A stretch of DNA of 64,000 nt from Sciurus carolinensis. Taxonomy: Eukaryota; Chordata; Mammalia; Rodentia; Sciuridae. The stretch is taken from NCBI RefSeq assembly GCF_902686445.1, contig NW_025920103.1, positions 4,944,783 to 5,008,782 of the forward strand, given 5' to 3'. Of the stretch, positions 47,306 to 59,869 are shown in pieces (the stretch's first letter is position 1; the number at the start of each line of letters is the position of its first letter). A model generated the notes under the pieces. That model was not told the DNA's origin, made no database searches, and worked only from the letters and a program-made list of their open reading frames with translations. The position numbers and the translations under genes were made by a program.

Positions 47306-47478
47306 ATAGGTGCCAGGAACAGTGGTACATGCCTGCAATCCCAGTGGCTGGGAGGTAAGGCAGAAGGATTGGAAGTTCAAAACCAGCCTCAGCACCTTAG
47401 TGAGTCCATAAGAACTCAGGAAGACCCTGTTTCTAAATAAAATACAGTGGTTAAGTGCCCCTGAGTTCAATGCCTATT
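47306..47478 (+). mobile_element. B1-dID SINE
   Basis: GGTGCCAGGAACAGTGGTAC, ATGCCTGCAATCCCAGTGG, then a decayed ID part. Confidence 0.85.
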
Positions 47479-47552
47479 TCAAAAACAAAAAGAACAAAAA
47501 CAAACAAAACTAAAATAGGGAATGTTTATGAATTTTAGGTTAAAAATCATTA

Positions 47553-47627
47553 GTTCTGGGGCTAGGGATATTGCTTATTAGCACACACAATGTTCTGGGT
47601 TAGAACCCCAGCACCAAAACATTAACA
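47553..47627 (+). mobile_element. ID-type SINE
   Basis: GGGGCTAGGGATATTGCTTA and GGGTTAGAACCCCAGCACC fit an ID with a damaged A box. From 47628 to 48320 there is nothing recognisable. Confidence 0.75.
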
Positions 47628-48321
47628 AAAACAAAAATCATTAGTTCTCTTAGAATATGTTAAAGGAGAGATGAGAGTGAGCCATTTCAGTGAAAATACT
47701 CAGAAAACAACTGGTGATAAAAATGAAGCATGTGTGAGAGTTGAGTTAGTAGTATAGATACAGAAATTAGAAGGTTCTAGAGGAGGATGGACCTTAATAG
47801 TCACAAGAAACAGGCCCTTGTTCAGGAAAGGGACAGGGAAAGAAACACATAAGACAGAAAGAGAAAAAATGAAAGTGAAATATCAGTAGATGACTCCCCA
47901 GTACCACCCAGGAAAGCTGCAGTTAGTCATCAGAGGCTGGAGAGTTCTAAGATCTAGCACAACCTTAAAAACTGGATTGCCTCATAAGCCCTCAGCAGTA
48001 GGAAGTACCCCATCACATCTGTCTCAATTCCTCAATTCCCTCTTATATCAATTCCCTCTTCCTAGTAATTACTGACTGACTCTCATGGATCCTTACATCA
48101 AATTTCTGAGATATGATCACCAACCTCCCATTTTGGCATCATCAAATTACCTAGGTCATTGGCAGGTCTATAAAATGTCTATGTAAGAAAACCTTAACCT
48201 GATCCAATCAATTATGACCACCAATAAAAAGGTCTTATGGAAAGAATAAAGCATACAACAATCCTTGTATAGAGCACAACCTAAAAATTGGGCATTTTCT
48301 TTTCTTTATGTTTTTGATATT

Positions 48322-48416
48322 TATTTATTTATTTTTATATGGTAATAAGGATTGAACCTAGTGCCTAAAATGTGCGAGACAATAGCTCTATCACTGAGCT
48401 ACAACCCTAGCCCCTT
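48322..48416 (-). mobile_element. ID-type SINE
   Basis: An inverted ID: AAGGATTGAACCTAGTGCC, CTCTATCACTGAGCTACAACC, CTAGCCCC. Confidence 0.85.
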
Positions 48417-48720
48417 TCTTTTTCTTTTTTTTTTAAGTAGTTGGGGATTTTCTTTCACTAAACTGTGGGATAGCAAGAAAAAATTTTCAACTATTTGGGA
48501 CATCTACTGATATGTAAAAATCACATGGAAGGCATGACCTAATATAGGTAACAATGGTTGTTATGGAGAATTTAAGATGAAACATCTTCACAAAACTGCA
48601 AATGTTTCACTACTTCAGAATCATTAGAAACTTAAAAATAGTACTTTATTAAATTGCTGTTCTGTTTGTGAACATAGACCAGTGGTAGAGCAAATGTCTG
48701 TCTAGCACACATATGACTCT

Positions 48721-51700
48721 GAAGTAAAATTTTATGATTTGGGGATACATATGGGTTAGCATTCAGGAGGAACTGGGGGAATTTGCAACCTAGTCTCCAA
48801 GGTTCATTGGAGGTCCAGTGTCAAGAGGAATAAAGCCCATTTATAGAATGTTGTTACCTTGGATGGAGGTTATGAAGAGATGCAGTGTAGTTTTGAGTGT
48901 AGGATATGGTGTTCCCATGTGCACCATGGTTCTGGGAATGAGTAGATTGTGCTTTGCAGGGTCAAGAATGACAGAAGATGCCCTATTTGAAAGAAGTCAC
49001 ACTGAAAGAAGAAAAGCAGGGACACTAGCACATGGCATGTTGGTGGTGTATAGAGGCAGTTTAAGAACTAAAAATGATGCTAAAATTTGAAAATGCTTGA
49101 GGATATACTCTTCCTGCTCACTAAGACCTATCACACATTTGGATGTTCTTTAAAGTGTCCTCTTTTGATATTCAGGTTTTTCCCATTTTGAGTATTCACG
49201 TTTACTATTGAGCAAGATGGTTTTGACTAAATGTCTGATATTGAGGTGCACTATTGATTTCAAGAGTCATGCTTCAGTGCTTCATATCCCAACGTGAAGT
49301 CTTTTACATTGAAGGTCAATGGAGTAGAGGGTATGGTTTAATGAAAGCCTTTCCTCAAAGGCCTTTTGCTGGAAAAACTAAAAACCAGCATATAGATCAT
49401 CAGCTATCACTTAAAAGCTACAGGAAGAGCCAGGAATTGGCAAGGGCATTGATGTCCTTGCAAGGGGAATTAGGGTCATTCATGATGGGTGCTCACAGAA
49501 TGGTCTCACACTGACTACCTCCTGTACCTGTACAGTGTGTTAAAGCTGAAGAAATGTCCTAGAAATTGGATATAGACCTTATACAATGCCCATTTTGTTA
49601 GTGTCCCTTCACTGAAGTTTGTTTTCAGCATGAACACCCTTCTGCACTTCATGACCCCACAGGTTCTTACACTTCTTTTTGGAATATTGAGCCTGAAGCT
49701 TTTTGCCATTCCTCTTTCAGCACAATGCATGCTCACCTTTGGAATTATGCCCTGTGAAAAAGTGTTCATCATGCCAAGACCAGGCCCTTGTTTCACCCAC
49801 TGACTTGTGTTCTGCATATTACAGAGGTTGGTAATATGACTCCTGGTCATCTCTCAGGGGGCCCTGTGACACATAGGAACTCGTGTGGTCAAGGGAATGA
49901 ATCCTTGGGTGAACAGAGATTGGCTAGGTATTTCTGCATCTGAAGGTGAGTTGAATGTCCTCTGGAAAAATCAAGACATGACAAATTCTGACTGAAGGCC
50001 AGTTGTAAGGCAGCAGCCAACGTGGTTGGCCCTGGCAGGTGGAGTGAGCACAGAACATTTCTTCTTGACTGGCAGTTCTCTACTGTCCTCCTTCCAACAT
50101 GCTGAGTGAATGACTCCCTTGTCTCCTCATGAACCATCACAGCATCCCCCTACCTCCTCTTGGAAAATCAACTCCCCAGGTTGCAGCTGTCTCCTGTTAG
50201 GACTGGCTGGAAAAAGAGATGCAATCAACCAGACTGGGTATGATGTTACCCAGTTCAAGAGCACCTAACCCAGGGTGCTGGGCTGCACACTCCCCTGCCC
50301 TGATCTGTCAGCAGCCATCATGCCATGTGGCTGCTAGGATTCTAGGCAATTTGCCATACTCGTCAAATCATGGGTGTGACCAGACCTGGAGGAGTGGTTT
50401 CTGAGGACAATGCTGATGGGGCTGGTGCTAACCTGGGTGACCCACGTGTCCTCATGCAGCCCTCCATCCCTGCCTGGTCCCCCAGACCTAGTGAGGACTC
50501 ACTGCCCACAGCAGGAGCTACGTGACCCAGTTGTCATGATGCCTGGTGCAGCCAAACCAACACAGCGCCACCTAGCAGACTTGTAGGGTAGTGCAAGCTT
50601 TCAGGCTTCAGCGGGGTAGCCTGTCCTCCCTGGACCCAGAACAAATCCAGGACAGAAAAGCTGAGCCCTGCACACCCCATTTCTCCATTTCAACTGGGCC
50701 AAGAGGTTAGGATCCCATTTTCTGAACGATTAGGCCCCTGGCCCTCGCTCCCTTTCTTTTTCCTCTTATCATTACCATAGAGCTGGCACTTCTTTACAAT
50801 CTCGGTCTGAAGCAGCCAGGTCCGGAAGCTTCTCTGGTTTCCATGGGAACCGTGACACCACCGTGCTGTCATGCCACCCCTCTATGGCCTCAGATAGTGT
50901 CTGAGGTGTAGGCACAAGGTTACAGAAGCCACTCCTCAACATCCAGGTGGTCCAAGGCCTGGAGAGAGCCTCTGGGGCACAAGAGAATGTCGTGCTCCTA
51001 CCAGGGCCTGGAACCTCTTCACCCTTCACAACCCCTATGCCCAAAGCCTGCCCCTTCCACTGAGAACAGAGTCACTCTCCCATTTTGGCTCTCATGGCAC
51101 TGGAGTACTGGAAACCAAAAGGGAGACTGTCTTCAGATAGGACTGGATTGCAGTTGAGGGACTGAGAGATCCTGGATATGACTTTCAGCTACTTGTCTCG
51201 CTCCCTGGAATCTTGAAAGAGCTGCAAAAGTAACTGGTGGCAGGTGGACATTGAATTTGGAATTTTTATTCCTGTCAGCAAATACTGGTCCTTGGACCCG
51301 GAACCGCATGAACAATCACCACTTCCCTTTACCTGTTTAGATTTACTTACAGGGTCAGGCTGTGTTCCTGAGGCATTCCCTCATTAAGGGAAAAAGGCTT
51401 TGCCCAAGAGAAACACCTTTCTCTACCTCACACATAAATGAGATGGTATGCATTATCAAGCACCTCGACTGGGTTGTGAATTTTGTCCAGATATCTCCTG
51501 GTTAGAAATTGACCAAGGAAAATGCCAGGAGGAAGAAAGGAGTGAGGAAGGAATCAGCGGATTGTGATTGAAAGGGCTAGGGATCGGGGTGTGAATGATC
51601 CCAGAATTCTCCCTTGATACTAACAACTTAAGCATATTCTGATTCCCACATAGGCCTGCATCTCCTCCTGCCCCCCTGGCCTCCATGCTCACATATTTTT

Positions 51701-52568
51701 CTGCTCAGTGATCATCTACAACTCTTTTTCTCCTTCAACAGACAGGGATAAAGTTTTCCCCTCATATTGCACATCTAGGTTTTGGACTTGACTTGCACAA
51801 AATGTTCCTTGCATGATTTTTGTGAAAAGGAAGATGAAGAGCTCCTTAGGAACTTGTTGGTTTTGTTTGGTGCTAGGGTTTCTGCAGAGTAATTGACAGA
51901 ATTAGAACAGTATTGGATCTATAGAGTACATCAAGGGGTCTCTTGCAAAACTGAAGAGATAGCTCCTCTTGAAATGAGCTCACATAGCATGCCCAAGGAC
52001 CATGGTTCATAGTCCCTGGATCCACAGACAGACCAGGGACAAAAAAGCTCTTTTGAATATGCCAACTGGCCCTCTCTCTTTTTCTCCTCTTTTCACCAAC
52101 TGAATCGGCACAGTTGAAATGGTACCAGTTGGACATGCAAGCCTTTTCCAATCAGACTTTCAGCATGGATCTGTGGTCAAAGTTAGCAGTGCTTTCCTGG
52201 TCACCTGCATTTCTTAAAAGGAGATGTTTGTTGACATGAATCAACTCACAGGAACTTATTGCTTAGCTCCTTTTCACGAGTATGGTCATGAGGTAATATC
52301 ATCAACAACTTCTTGAAGAATATGATGCTCACCAGGTTGAAAATGGCAGGAAATTCAAAATGACAACTACATTAGTCTTCAGCAAATATCTGTCTTCTTG
52401 GACACACACTCCAGATGCTGTGCAACTGACATGGACTTGCACAGCTCAGCACGTTCCATGTGAATCTCCATGTCATCTGGAGAAGCAAGAAGTGAGGATC
52501 AAAGAAAGATGACCTTGGCCCTGGCTTTTCTTGCTCAGTTTTCCTTGGCATCGTGTTGCAAATGCCTT
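48721..52568 (+). repeat. Macrosatellite-like array, unit 1 (3,848 bp)
   Basis: Unit limits are set at the phrase GAAGTMAAWTTKTATGAYTTGG (48721, 52569, 56369, 59870). The unit is unique-looking, about half AT-rich and half moderately GC-rich (about 49900-51300), with no long open frame, no L1 or B1 core and no reverse-transcriptase signature. It ends with an ID-like segment (about 51944-52045) and a TGTGAGTCAACTCACA-type motif region. Short ORFs are not kept in the same form between units. I do not recognise the family. A decayed ID piece (CAGTGGTAGAGCAAATGTC) lies just before it at about 48670-48715. Confidence 0.9.
50565..50575 (-). promoter_or_regulatory. CTCF core motif, unit 1
   Basis: Reading -, CTAGGTGGCGC, inside TCTGCTAGGTGGCGCTGTG. 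This fits the CTCF core SYAGRKGGCRS at every position. It lies about 1.84 kb into the unit. Confidence 0.6.
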
Positions 52569-55500
52569 GAAGTCAAATTGTATGATTTGGGGATGCATAT
52601 GGGTTAGCTCCTGCTGATAGCATTCAGGGGGAACTGGGGAAGTTTGCAACCTAGTCTCCCAGTTTCATTGGAGATCCAGTGTCAAGAGGAATTAAGCCCT
52701 TTTCAGACTGTTGTTAATTTGGATGGGGGTTCTGAAGAGATTTAGTGTAGAATGGGTGAAGTATATGGTGTTCTCATGTGTGCCATGGTCTTGGGAATGA
52801 GTGGATTGTATTTTGCAGGGTCAAGAAAGCCACAAGAAATCCTATTTGAAAGAAGTCACACTGAAAGAAGGAAAGCAGAGATACTAGGCATGAGTTGTGT
52901 TGGTGGTGTATAGAGGCAGTTTAAGAATTAAAATTGATGTTAAAATTTGAAAATGCTTGAGGATATACTCTTCCTGCTCACTAAGGCCTATCACACTTTT
53001 GGATGTTCTTTAAGCTGTCTTCTTTTGATATCAAGTTTTTCCTATTTTGAGTATTCATGTTTGCTATTGAGCAAGATGGTTTTGACTAAATGTCTGAGAT
53101 TGAGGTGCACTCTTGATTTTGAGTGTCATGCTTCAGTGCTGCATATCCCAACATGAAGTGGTTTACATTGAAGGTCAATGGAGTAGAAGGTGTGGTGGAA
53201 GGAAAGCCTTTCCTCAGATGTCTTGTGCTGAAAAAACTAAAAATCAGCATACATACTATCACGTATCCTTTGCAAGCAACGGAAAGAGCCAGGAATTGGC
53301 AAGGCCATTGATGGCCCTGCAAGGGGAATTAGTGTCAGTCCTGATGGTTGCTCACAGAATGATCTTGTGCTGACTACCTCTTGTACTGTACACTATGTTG
53401 TAGCTGCAGAATTGTCCTTGAATTTGGGCATAGAACTTATACAATGCCCATTTTGTTTGTGTCCCTTCACTAAAGTTGTTTTCAGCACTAACACCCTTCT
53501 GCATTTCAAGCCCCCCCAAAGGTCCTTACACTTCCTTTTTGAGTATTCAGCCTTGAAGCTTTGTGCCATTCCTCTTCAAGCATGATGCAAGTTCACATTT
53601 GGTATTAAGCTCTGTGAAAATGTGTTCATCATGCCCAGAGCAAGATCTTATTTCCTCCACTGGCTGGTGCTCTGCATCTTACAGGGGTTGGTAATAGGAC
53701 TCTTGTGCCACAGATGCACTAGTGTGGTCAAGGGAATGAACACTTGGGTGAAGGTGAGTTGAAGGACCTCTGGAAAAATCATTGCAGGACAAATTCTGAG
53801 TGCAGCCCAGTTGTAAGGCAGCAGCAAAGGTGGTTAACCCTGGCATGTGGAATAGCACAGAACATCTCTCATTGCCTGACAGTTTCCTGCTGCCCTCCTT
53901 CCAATATGTTAAGTGAACGATTCCCTGCTCTCCTCATAAACCATAACAGCAGCCACCCACCTCCACTTGAAGATCAACTACCCTGTTTGCAGCTGTTTCC
54001 TGTTAGGGCTATCTCAGAAAGAGATGCAACCAACCAGACTGGGTGTGAAATTTCCCAATTCAGGGATCACCTAAGCCAGGGTGCTGGGCTGCATGCTCCC
54101 CTACCCTGAGCTGTCATCAGCCATCATGCGGTGTGCCTGCTAGTACCCTAGGTGAGTTGCCTGACTTGGTCAAATCTCGGGTGTTCCCAGACCTGGAGGA
54201 GTGTTTTCCAAGGGAAATGCCAATGGGGTTGGTGCTAAGCTGGGTAACCCACCTGTCCTCATGCAGTCCTCTGTCCCTGCCTAGTAGCCCAGACCTCCAT
54301 GGGGGCTCACTGCCCACAGCAGGAGCTAGGTGACCTGGCTGTCATAATGCCTGGTGCGGTCACCCAGTACAGCGCCACCTAGCAGCCCTGAAGGGTAGTG
54401 TGAGCTGTAAAACTTCAGCGGGGTCCCCTGTCCTGCTTGAACCCAGAACAAGCCACAGCCCGAGCATCTGCACCCCACACACCCCATAGCTCCACTTCAA
54501 CTGGGCCAAGAGGTTAGGATCCCATTTCCTGAATATTCAGGCCCCTGGCCCTCACTACCTTCCTCTTTTCTCTTACCATTACTATGGAGCTGCTGCTTCA
54601 TTTCAATCTCGGTCTGAAGCAGCCAGGTCCAGAAGCTTCTCTGGATGCCATGGGAACCATGACACCACCACACTGTCATGCCACCCCTGTATGACCTCAG
54701 GCACTGTCTGAGGTACAGGCACAAGGTCACAGAAGCCACTCCTCAATATCCATGTGGCCCAAGGCCCAGAGAAACCCTCTGGGGCAGGAGAGAAAGTGCA
54801 TACTCCTACCGGAGCCTAGATCCTCAGCACCCATCACACCTGCCATACCCAAAGGCTGCCCTGTCCACTGAGAATAGAGACATTCTCCCTTCTTTTGCTC
54901 ACAGGGCACTCAAGCATTGGAAAAAAAAGTGAGACTGTTTTCAGAGAGAACTGGATTGCAGTTGAGGGACTGAGAGATCCAGGTTATGATATTCAGCCAC
55001 TTATCTCACTCCCTTGAATCTTGAGAGAAAGAGCTGCAAAAGTAATGAGCGGCAGGTGGATATTGGATGAGGAATTTTTTTTTCTTGCCAGCAAATATCG
55101 GTCCTTGTTTCCCAGAATCCATGAGCAATCACCACTTCCCTTTGCCTGTTTAGATTTCCTGACAGGGTCAGCCTGTGTTTGAGGCATTCCCTCATTAAGT
55201 GAAAAAGGCTTTGCCCAGGATAAACACCTTCCTCTACCTCACCCATAAATGAGATGGAATGCAAGATCCAGCACCTCAACTGGGTTGTGAATGAATGCCC
55301 AGATATCTCCTGGTTAGAAATTGTCCAAGGAAAATTCCAGGAGGAAAAAGAGGAGTGAGGAAGGAATCAGCGGATTGTGATTGTAAGGGCTAGGGATCCA
55401 GGTGTGAATGATCCCAGAAGTATCCCTTGATACTAACAACTTGAGCATATTCTGATTCCACGTAGGCCTACATCTCCTCCTCCCCCCCAACCTCCATGCT

Positions 55501-56368
55501 TACTGACATATTTTTCTGCTCAGTGATCAACTACAATCCTTTTCTTATTTCAATAGACAGGGATAAATGTTTCCCTTCATGTCCCACATCTAGATTTTGG
55601 TCTTGACTTGAACAAAATGTTCCTTGCAGAATTGTTGTGCAAATGAAGATGAAGATCTCCTTAGCAACTTTTTAGCTTTGTTTGGCTCTAAGATTTCTGC
55701 AGAGTAACTGACACAATCAGACCAGTAGTGGATCTATAGGGTACATCAAATTATCCCCTCTGAAGCTGAAGATGTAGCTCCTCTTGGAGAGCCGCTCACC
55801 TAGCGTGCCCAAGGACCACGGTACAAATCCATGGACCTTCAGATGGCGTGGGGACAAAAAAACTATTTTGAATATGCCTACTGTCCCTCTCCTCTTTTTC
55901 TCCTCTTTCATCAACTGAAATCAGCACAGTTGAAAAACCAGTTGGATATGCAAGCCTTTTCCAATCGGACTTCCAGCATGGATCTGTGGTCAAAGTTAGC
56001 AGTGCTTTCCCAGTCACCTGCATTTCATAATAGGAGATGTTCCTTGATGTGAGTCAACTCACAAAAACTCACATCTTAGCTCCTTCTCAGAAGCATGCTC
56101 GTGGGGCTATATCATCAGCAACTTTGAAGAAATGGTGCTCACCAGGTTGCAAATGGCAGGAACTTCAAAATGTCAAGTGCACCAGTCCTTGGCAAATAAC
56201 CAGAGGACTTGTCCACACTCCAGATGCTGTGCAACTGAAGGGGACTTTCACCTTTCCATGTGATCCTCCATGTCATCTGGAAAAGCAAGAGTTGAGGACC
56301 AAAGGCAGCAATCCTTGGCCCTGGCTTTTCTCCCTCATTTTTCCTTGGCATTGTGTTGCAAATGACTT
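52569..56368 (+). repeat. Array unit 2 (3,800 bp)
   Basis: Collinear with unit 1 throughout: TTTGCAACCTAGTCTCCCAG at about 52649, CTTGAGGATATACTCTTCC at 52957, AGGAATTGGCAAGG at 53289, TGGGCCAAGAGGTTAGGATCC at 54501, CCAGATATCTCCTGGTTAG at 55299. By eye the identity is roughly 85-90%, with small indels. Confidence 0.92.
54372..54382 (-). promoter_or_regulatory. CTCF core motif, unit 2
   Basis: Reading -, CTAGGTGGCGC again, at about 1.80 kb into the unit. Confidence 0.6.
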
Positions 56369-59300
56369 GAAGTCAATTTGTATGACTTGGGGATGCACAC
56401 AGGTAAACTCCTACTGATGGAATTCAGGAGGAATGGGGGAATTTGCAACCTAGTCTCCCAGTTTCATTGGAGGTCTAGTGTCAAGAGGAATGAAGCACTT
56501 ATATAGACTGTTGTTAATTTGGATGGAGATTCTGAATAGATGCACTGTATTTCTTTACATTGAAGGTCAATGGAGAAGAGGGTGTGGTGTAAGGAAAGCC
56601 TTTCCTCAGAAGTCTTGTGCTGAAAAAAATAAAAATCAGCATATATGTCATCAACTGTCCCTTGCAAGCAACAGGAAAGAGCCAGGAATTGGCAATGGCA
56701 TTGATGTCCTTGCAAGGGGAATTAGGGTCAGTCATGATGGTTGCTCACAGAATGATCTAGCACTGACAACCTCCTGTACCTGTCCAGTATGTTGAACCTG
56801 CAGAAATGTCCTTGAATTTGGACATAGACCTTATACAATGCCCATTTTTTTAGGGTTTCCTCACTAAAGTTGGTTTTCAGCACCAACACCCTTCTGATTT
56901 TCAGGCCACTAAAGGTCCTTACTCTTCCTTTTTGAGTATTCAACCTTGAAGCTTTGTGCCATTCCACTTTCAGCATGATGCAAGTTGACATTTGGTATTC
57001 TGCCCTGTGAAAATGTGTTCACCATGACAATAGTGGGCTCTTGTTTCCTCAACTGGCTGGTGCTCTGCATCTAACAGGGGCTGTTAATAGGAGTTGGCCA
57101 TTTCTCAGAGTGTCTAATGCCACAGGGGCATTAGTCAGGTCAAGGGAATGAACCCTTGGGTGAACAGTGATTGGTTAGGTATTTCTGCACCTGAAGATGA
57201 GTTGAAGAAACTCTGGAAAAATCACGACACAAAAAATTCTGAGTGCAACCAGTTGTAAGACAGCAGCCATGGTGGTTGCCCCTGGCAGGTGGAGTGAGCA
57301 CAGAACATCTCTCCTTGCCTGGTAGTTCCCTCTTGTTATCCTTCCAACATGCTGAATGAATGACTCCCTGGTCTCCTCATGAGCCTTTAGAGCAGTCACA
57401 CACCTCCACTTGGAAGACCAACTCCCCGGGTTGCAGCTGTCTCCTGTTAAGGTTATCTCAGAAATGAGGGGCAATCGACCAGACTGGGTGTGACATTTCC
57501 CAATTCAAGGATCACCTAAGCCAGAAAGCTGCCCTGCACCCTTCCCTTCCCTGAGCTGTCATCACCCATCATGGCATGTGCCTGCTAGGCCCTAGGTGAG
57601 TTGCCTGAGTAGATGAAATTCCAGGTGTTCCCAGACCTGGAAGAGTGATTCCTGAGGGCAATGCTGATGGGGTTGGTGCTAACCTGGGTGACCCATGTGT
57701 CCTCATGCAGCCCTCCATCCCTGCCTGGTCACCCAGACCTCCATGGGGGCTCACTGTCCACAGCAAGAGCTAGGTGACTGGGCTAGCCTGTTGTCTGGTG
57801 CGGCCACCCAGTAGAGTGCCACCTAGCGGGCCTGGAGGGTAGTGTGAGCTGTCAGGCTTCAGTGGTGTCCCCTGTCCTGCCTGAACCCGGAACGAACCTC
57901 GGCCCAAGCAGGTGCACCCCACACACCCCATATCTCCACTTCAAATGGGCCAAGAGGTTAGGATCCCATTTCCTGAAAGATCAGGCCCCTGGTCCTCGCT
58001 ACCTTCTTCTTTCCTCCTACCGTCACTGCGGAGCTGGTGCTTCTTTTCAATCTCGGTCTGAAGCAGCCAGAACCAGAATCTTCTCCGGTGACCAAGGGAA
58101 CCTTGTCCTCACCACGCTCTCATGCCGCCCATCTGTGACCTCAGGCACTGTCTGAGGTGCAGACACGAGTTCACAGAAGCCACTCCTCAATATCCAGGTA
58201 GCCCAAGGCCCAGAAAATCTCTGGTGTGGGTGAGAAATGCGTGCTCCTACCGGAGTCAGGAATCTCTGTGCCCTTCACACCCCCCATGCCCAAAACCTGC
58301 CCCTTCCACTGAGAATAAAATCACTCTCCCATCTTTTGCTCTCACGGCACGGGATCACTGGAAACTAAAAGTGAGGCTGTTTTTAGAGAGGACCGGAATG
58401 CAGGTGAAGGATTGAGAGATCCTGGATATGACATTCAGCCACTTATCTCACTCCCTTGAATCTTGAGAAAAAGAGCTGCAAATGTAACTAGCGGCAGGTG
58501 GACATTGGATGAGAATTTTTTTTTTTTTAACCAGCCAGTAAATATCGGTCCCTGGACTCCAGACCCCGTGAGTCCACTTCCATTTGCTTGTTTAGATTTA
58601 CTGACAGGGTAAGGCTGTGTTCTTGAGGCATTCCCTCATTAAGGGAAAAAGGCTTTGCACAGGAGAAAGACCTTCCTCTACCTCTCACATAAATGAGATG
58701 GTATGCAAGTCCCAGCACTTCTACTGGGTTATGCATTTTGCCCAGATATCTCCTGGTTAGAAATTGTCCAAGGAAAATTCCAGGAGGAAAAAGAGGAATG
58801 AGGAAGGAATAAGCGGATTGTGATTGTAAGGGCTAGGGATCCAGGTGTGAATGATCCCAGAAGTCTCCCTTGAAACTAACAACTTGAGCATATTGTGATT
58901 CCCACATAGGCCTGCCTCTTCTCCTGCCCCACCAAACTCCATGCTCACTGATATATTTTTCTGCTCATTGATCAGCTACAACCCTTTTCCTCCTTAAATA
59001 CACAGGGATATATTTTCCTCTCACAATGCACTGCTTGATTGTGGGTCTTGATGTGTACAAAAGTTTCCTTGCAGAATTGCTGTGAAAGGATAATGAAGAG
59101 TTCCTTAAGAATTTGTTGGCTTTTTTGGGGGCTTGGTTCTCTGCAGAGAAGTTCTCAGAGTCAGAATAGTAGAGGATATAGAGGGTACATAAACAAAAAT
59201 CTTGTGAAGCTGAAGAAATAATGCCCCTTGGATAGTGCTCACCTAGCATGCCCAAGGACCATGGTTTGAATCCATGGTCCCTCAGATTGGGCAGTGACAA

Positions 59301-59869
59301 AAAAAAACAAAAAACAAAAAACAACAACCCAAAAACAACAACAACAAAAAACTTTTCAATATGCCAACCCTCCCTCCTCTCAGCTGTTTCTCCTCTTATC
59401 AGAATCTGAATCGGCACAGTTGAAAAACAACCAGTTGGATATGCAAGCCTTTTCCAATTGGACTTCCAGCATAGATCTGTGGTCAAAGTTAGCAGTGCTT
59501 TTCCGGTCACCTGCATTTCATAATAGGAGATGTTCCTTGATGTGAGTCAACTCACAAAAACTCATATCTTAGCTCCTTCTCAGAAGTATGCTCGTGGGGC
59601 TATATCATCAGCAACTTTGAAGAAATGATGCTCACCAGGTTGCAAATGGCAGGAACTTCAAAATGACAACTGCACTAGTCTTTGGTAATTACCAGGCTTC
59701 TTGTGCACACTCCAGATGCTGTGCAACTGAAGGGGACTTTCACAGCTCAGCCCTTTCCATGTGATCCTTCATGTCATCTGGAAAAGCAAGAGGTGAGAAC
59801 CTAGGACAACTGCTCTTGACCCTGGTTTTTCTCACTCAGTTTTCCTTGGCATCGGGTTGCAAATGACTT
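56369..59869 (+). repeat. Array unit 3 (3,501 bp, internal deletion)
   Basis: Same order of landmarks as units 1 and 2, but about 0.4 kb is missing near 56549, where GATGCACTGTA runs straight into TTTCTTTACATTGAAGG. The ID-like part at about 59206-59300 ends in an AAC-rich expansion (59298-59350). Confidence 0.92.
57816..57826 (-). promoter_or_regulatory. CTCF core motif, unit 3
   Basis: Reading -, CTAGGTGGCAC. The one change (G to A) is allowed by the CTCF core. It lies at the homologous place. Confidence 0.55.
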
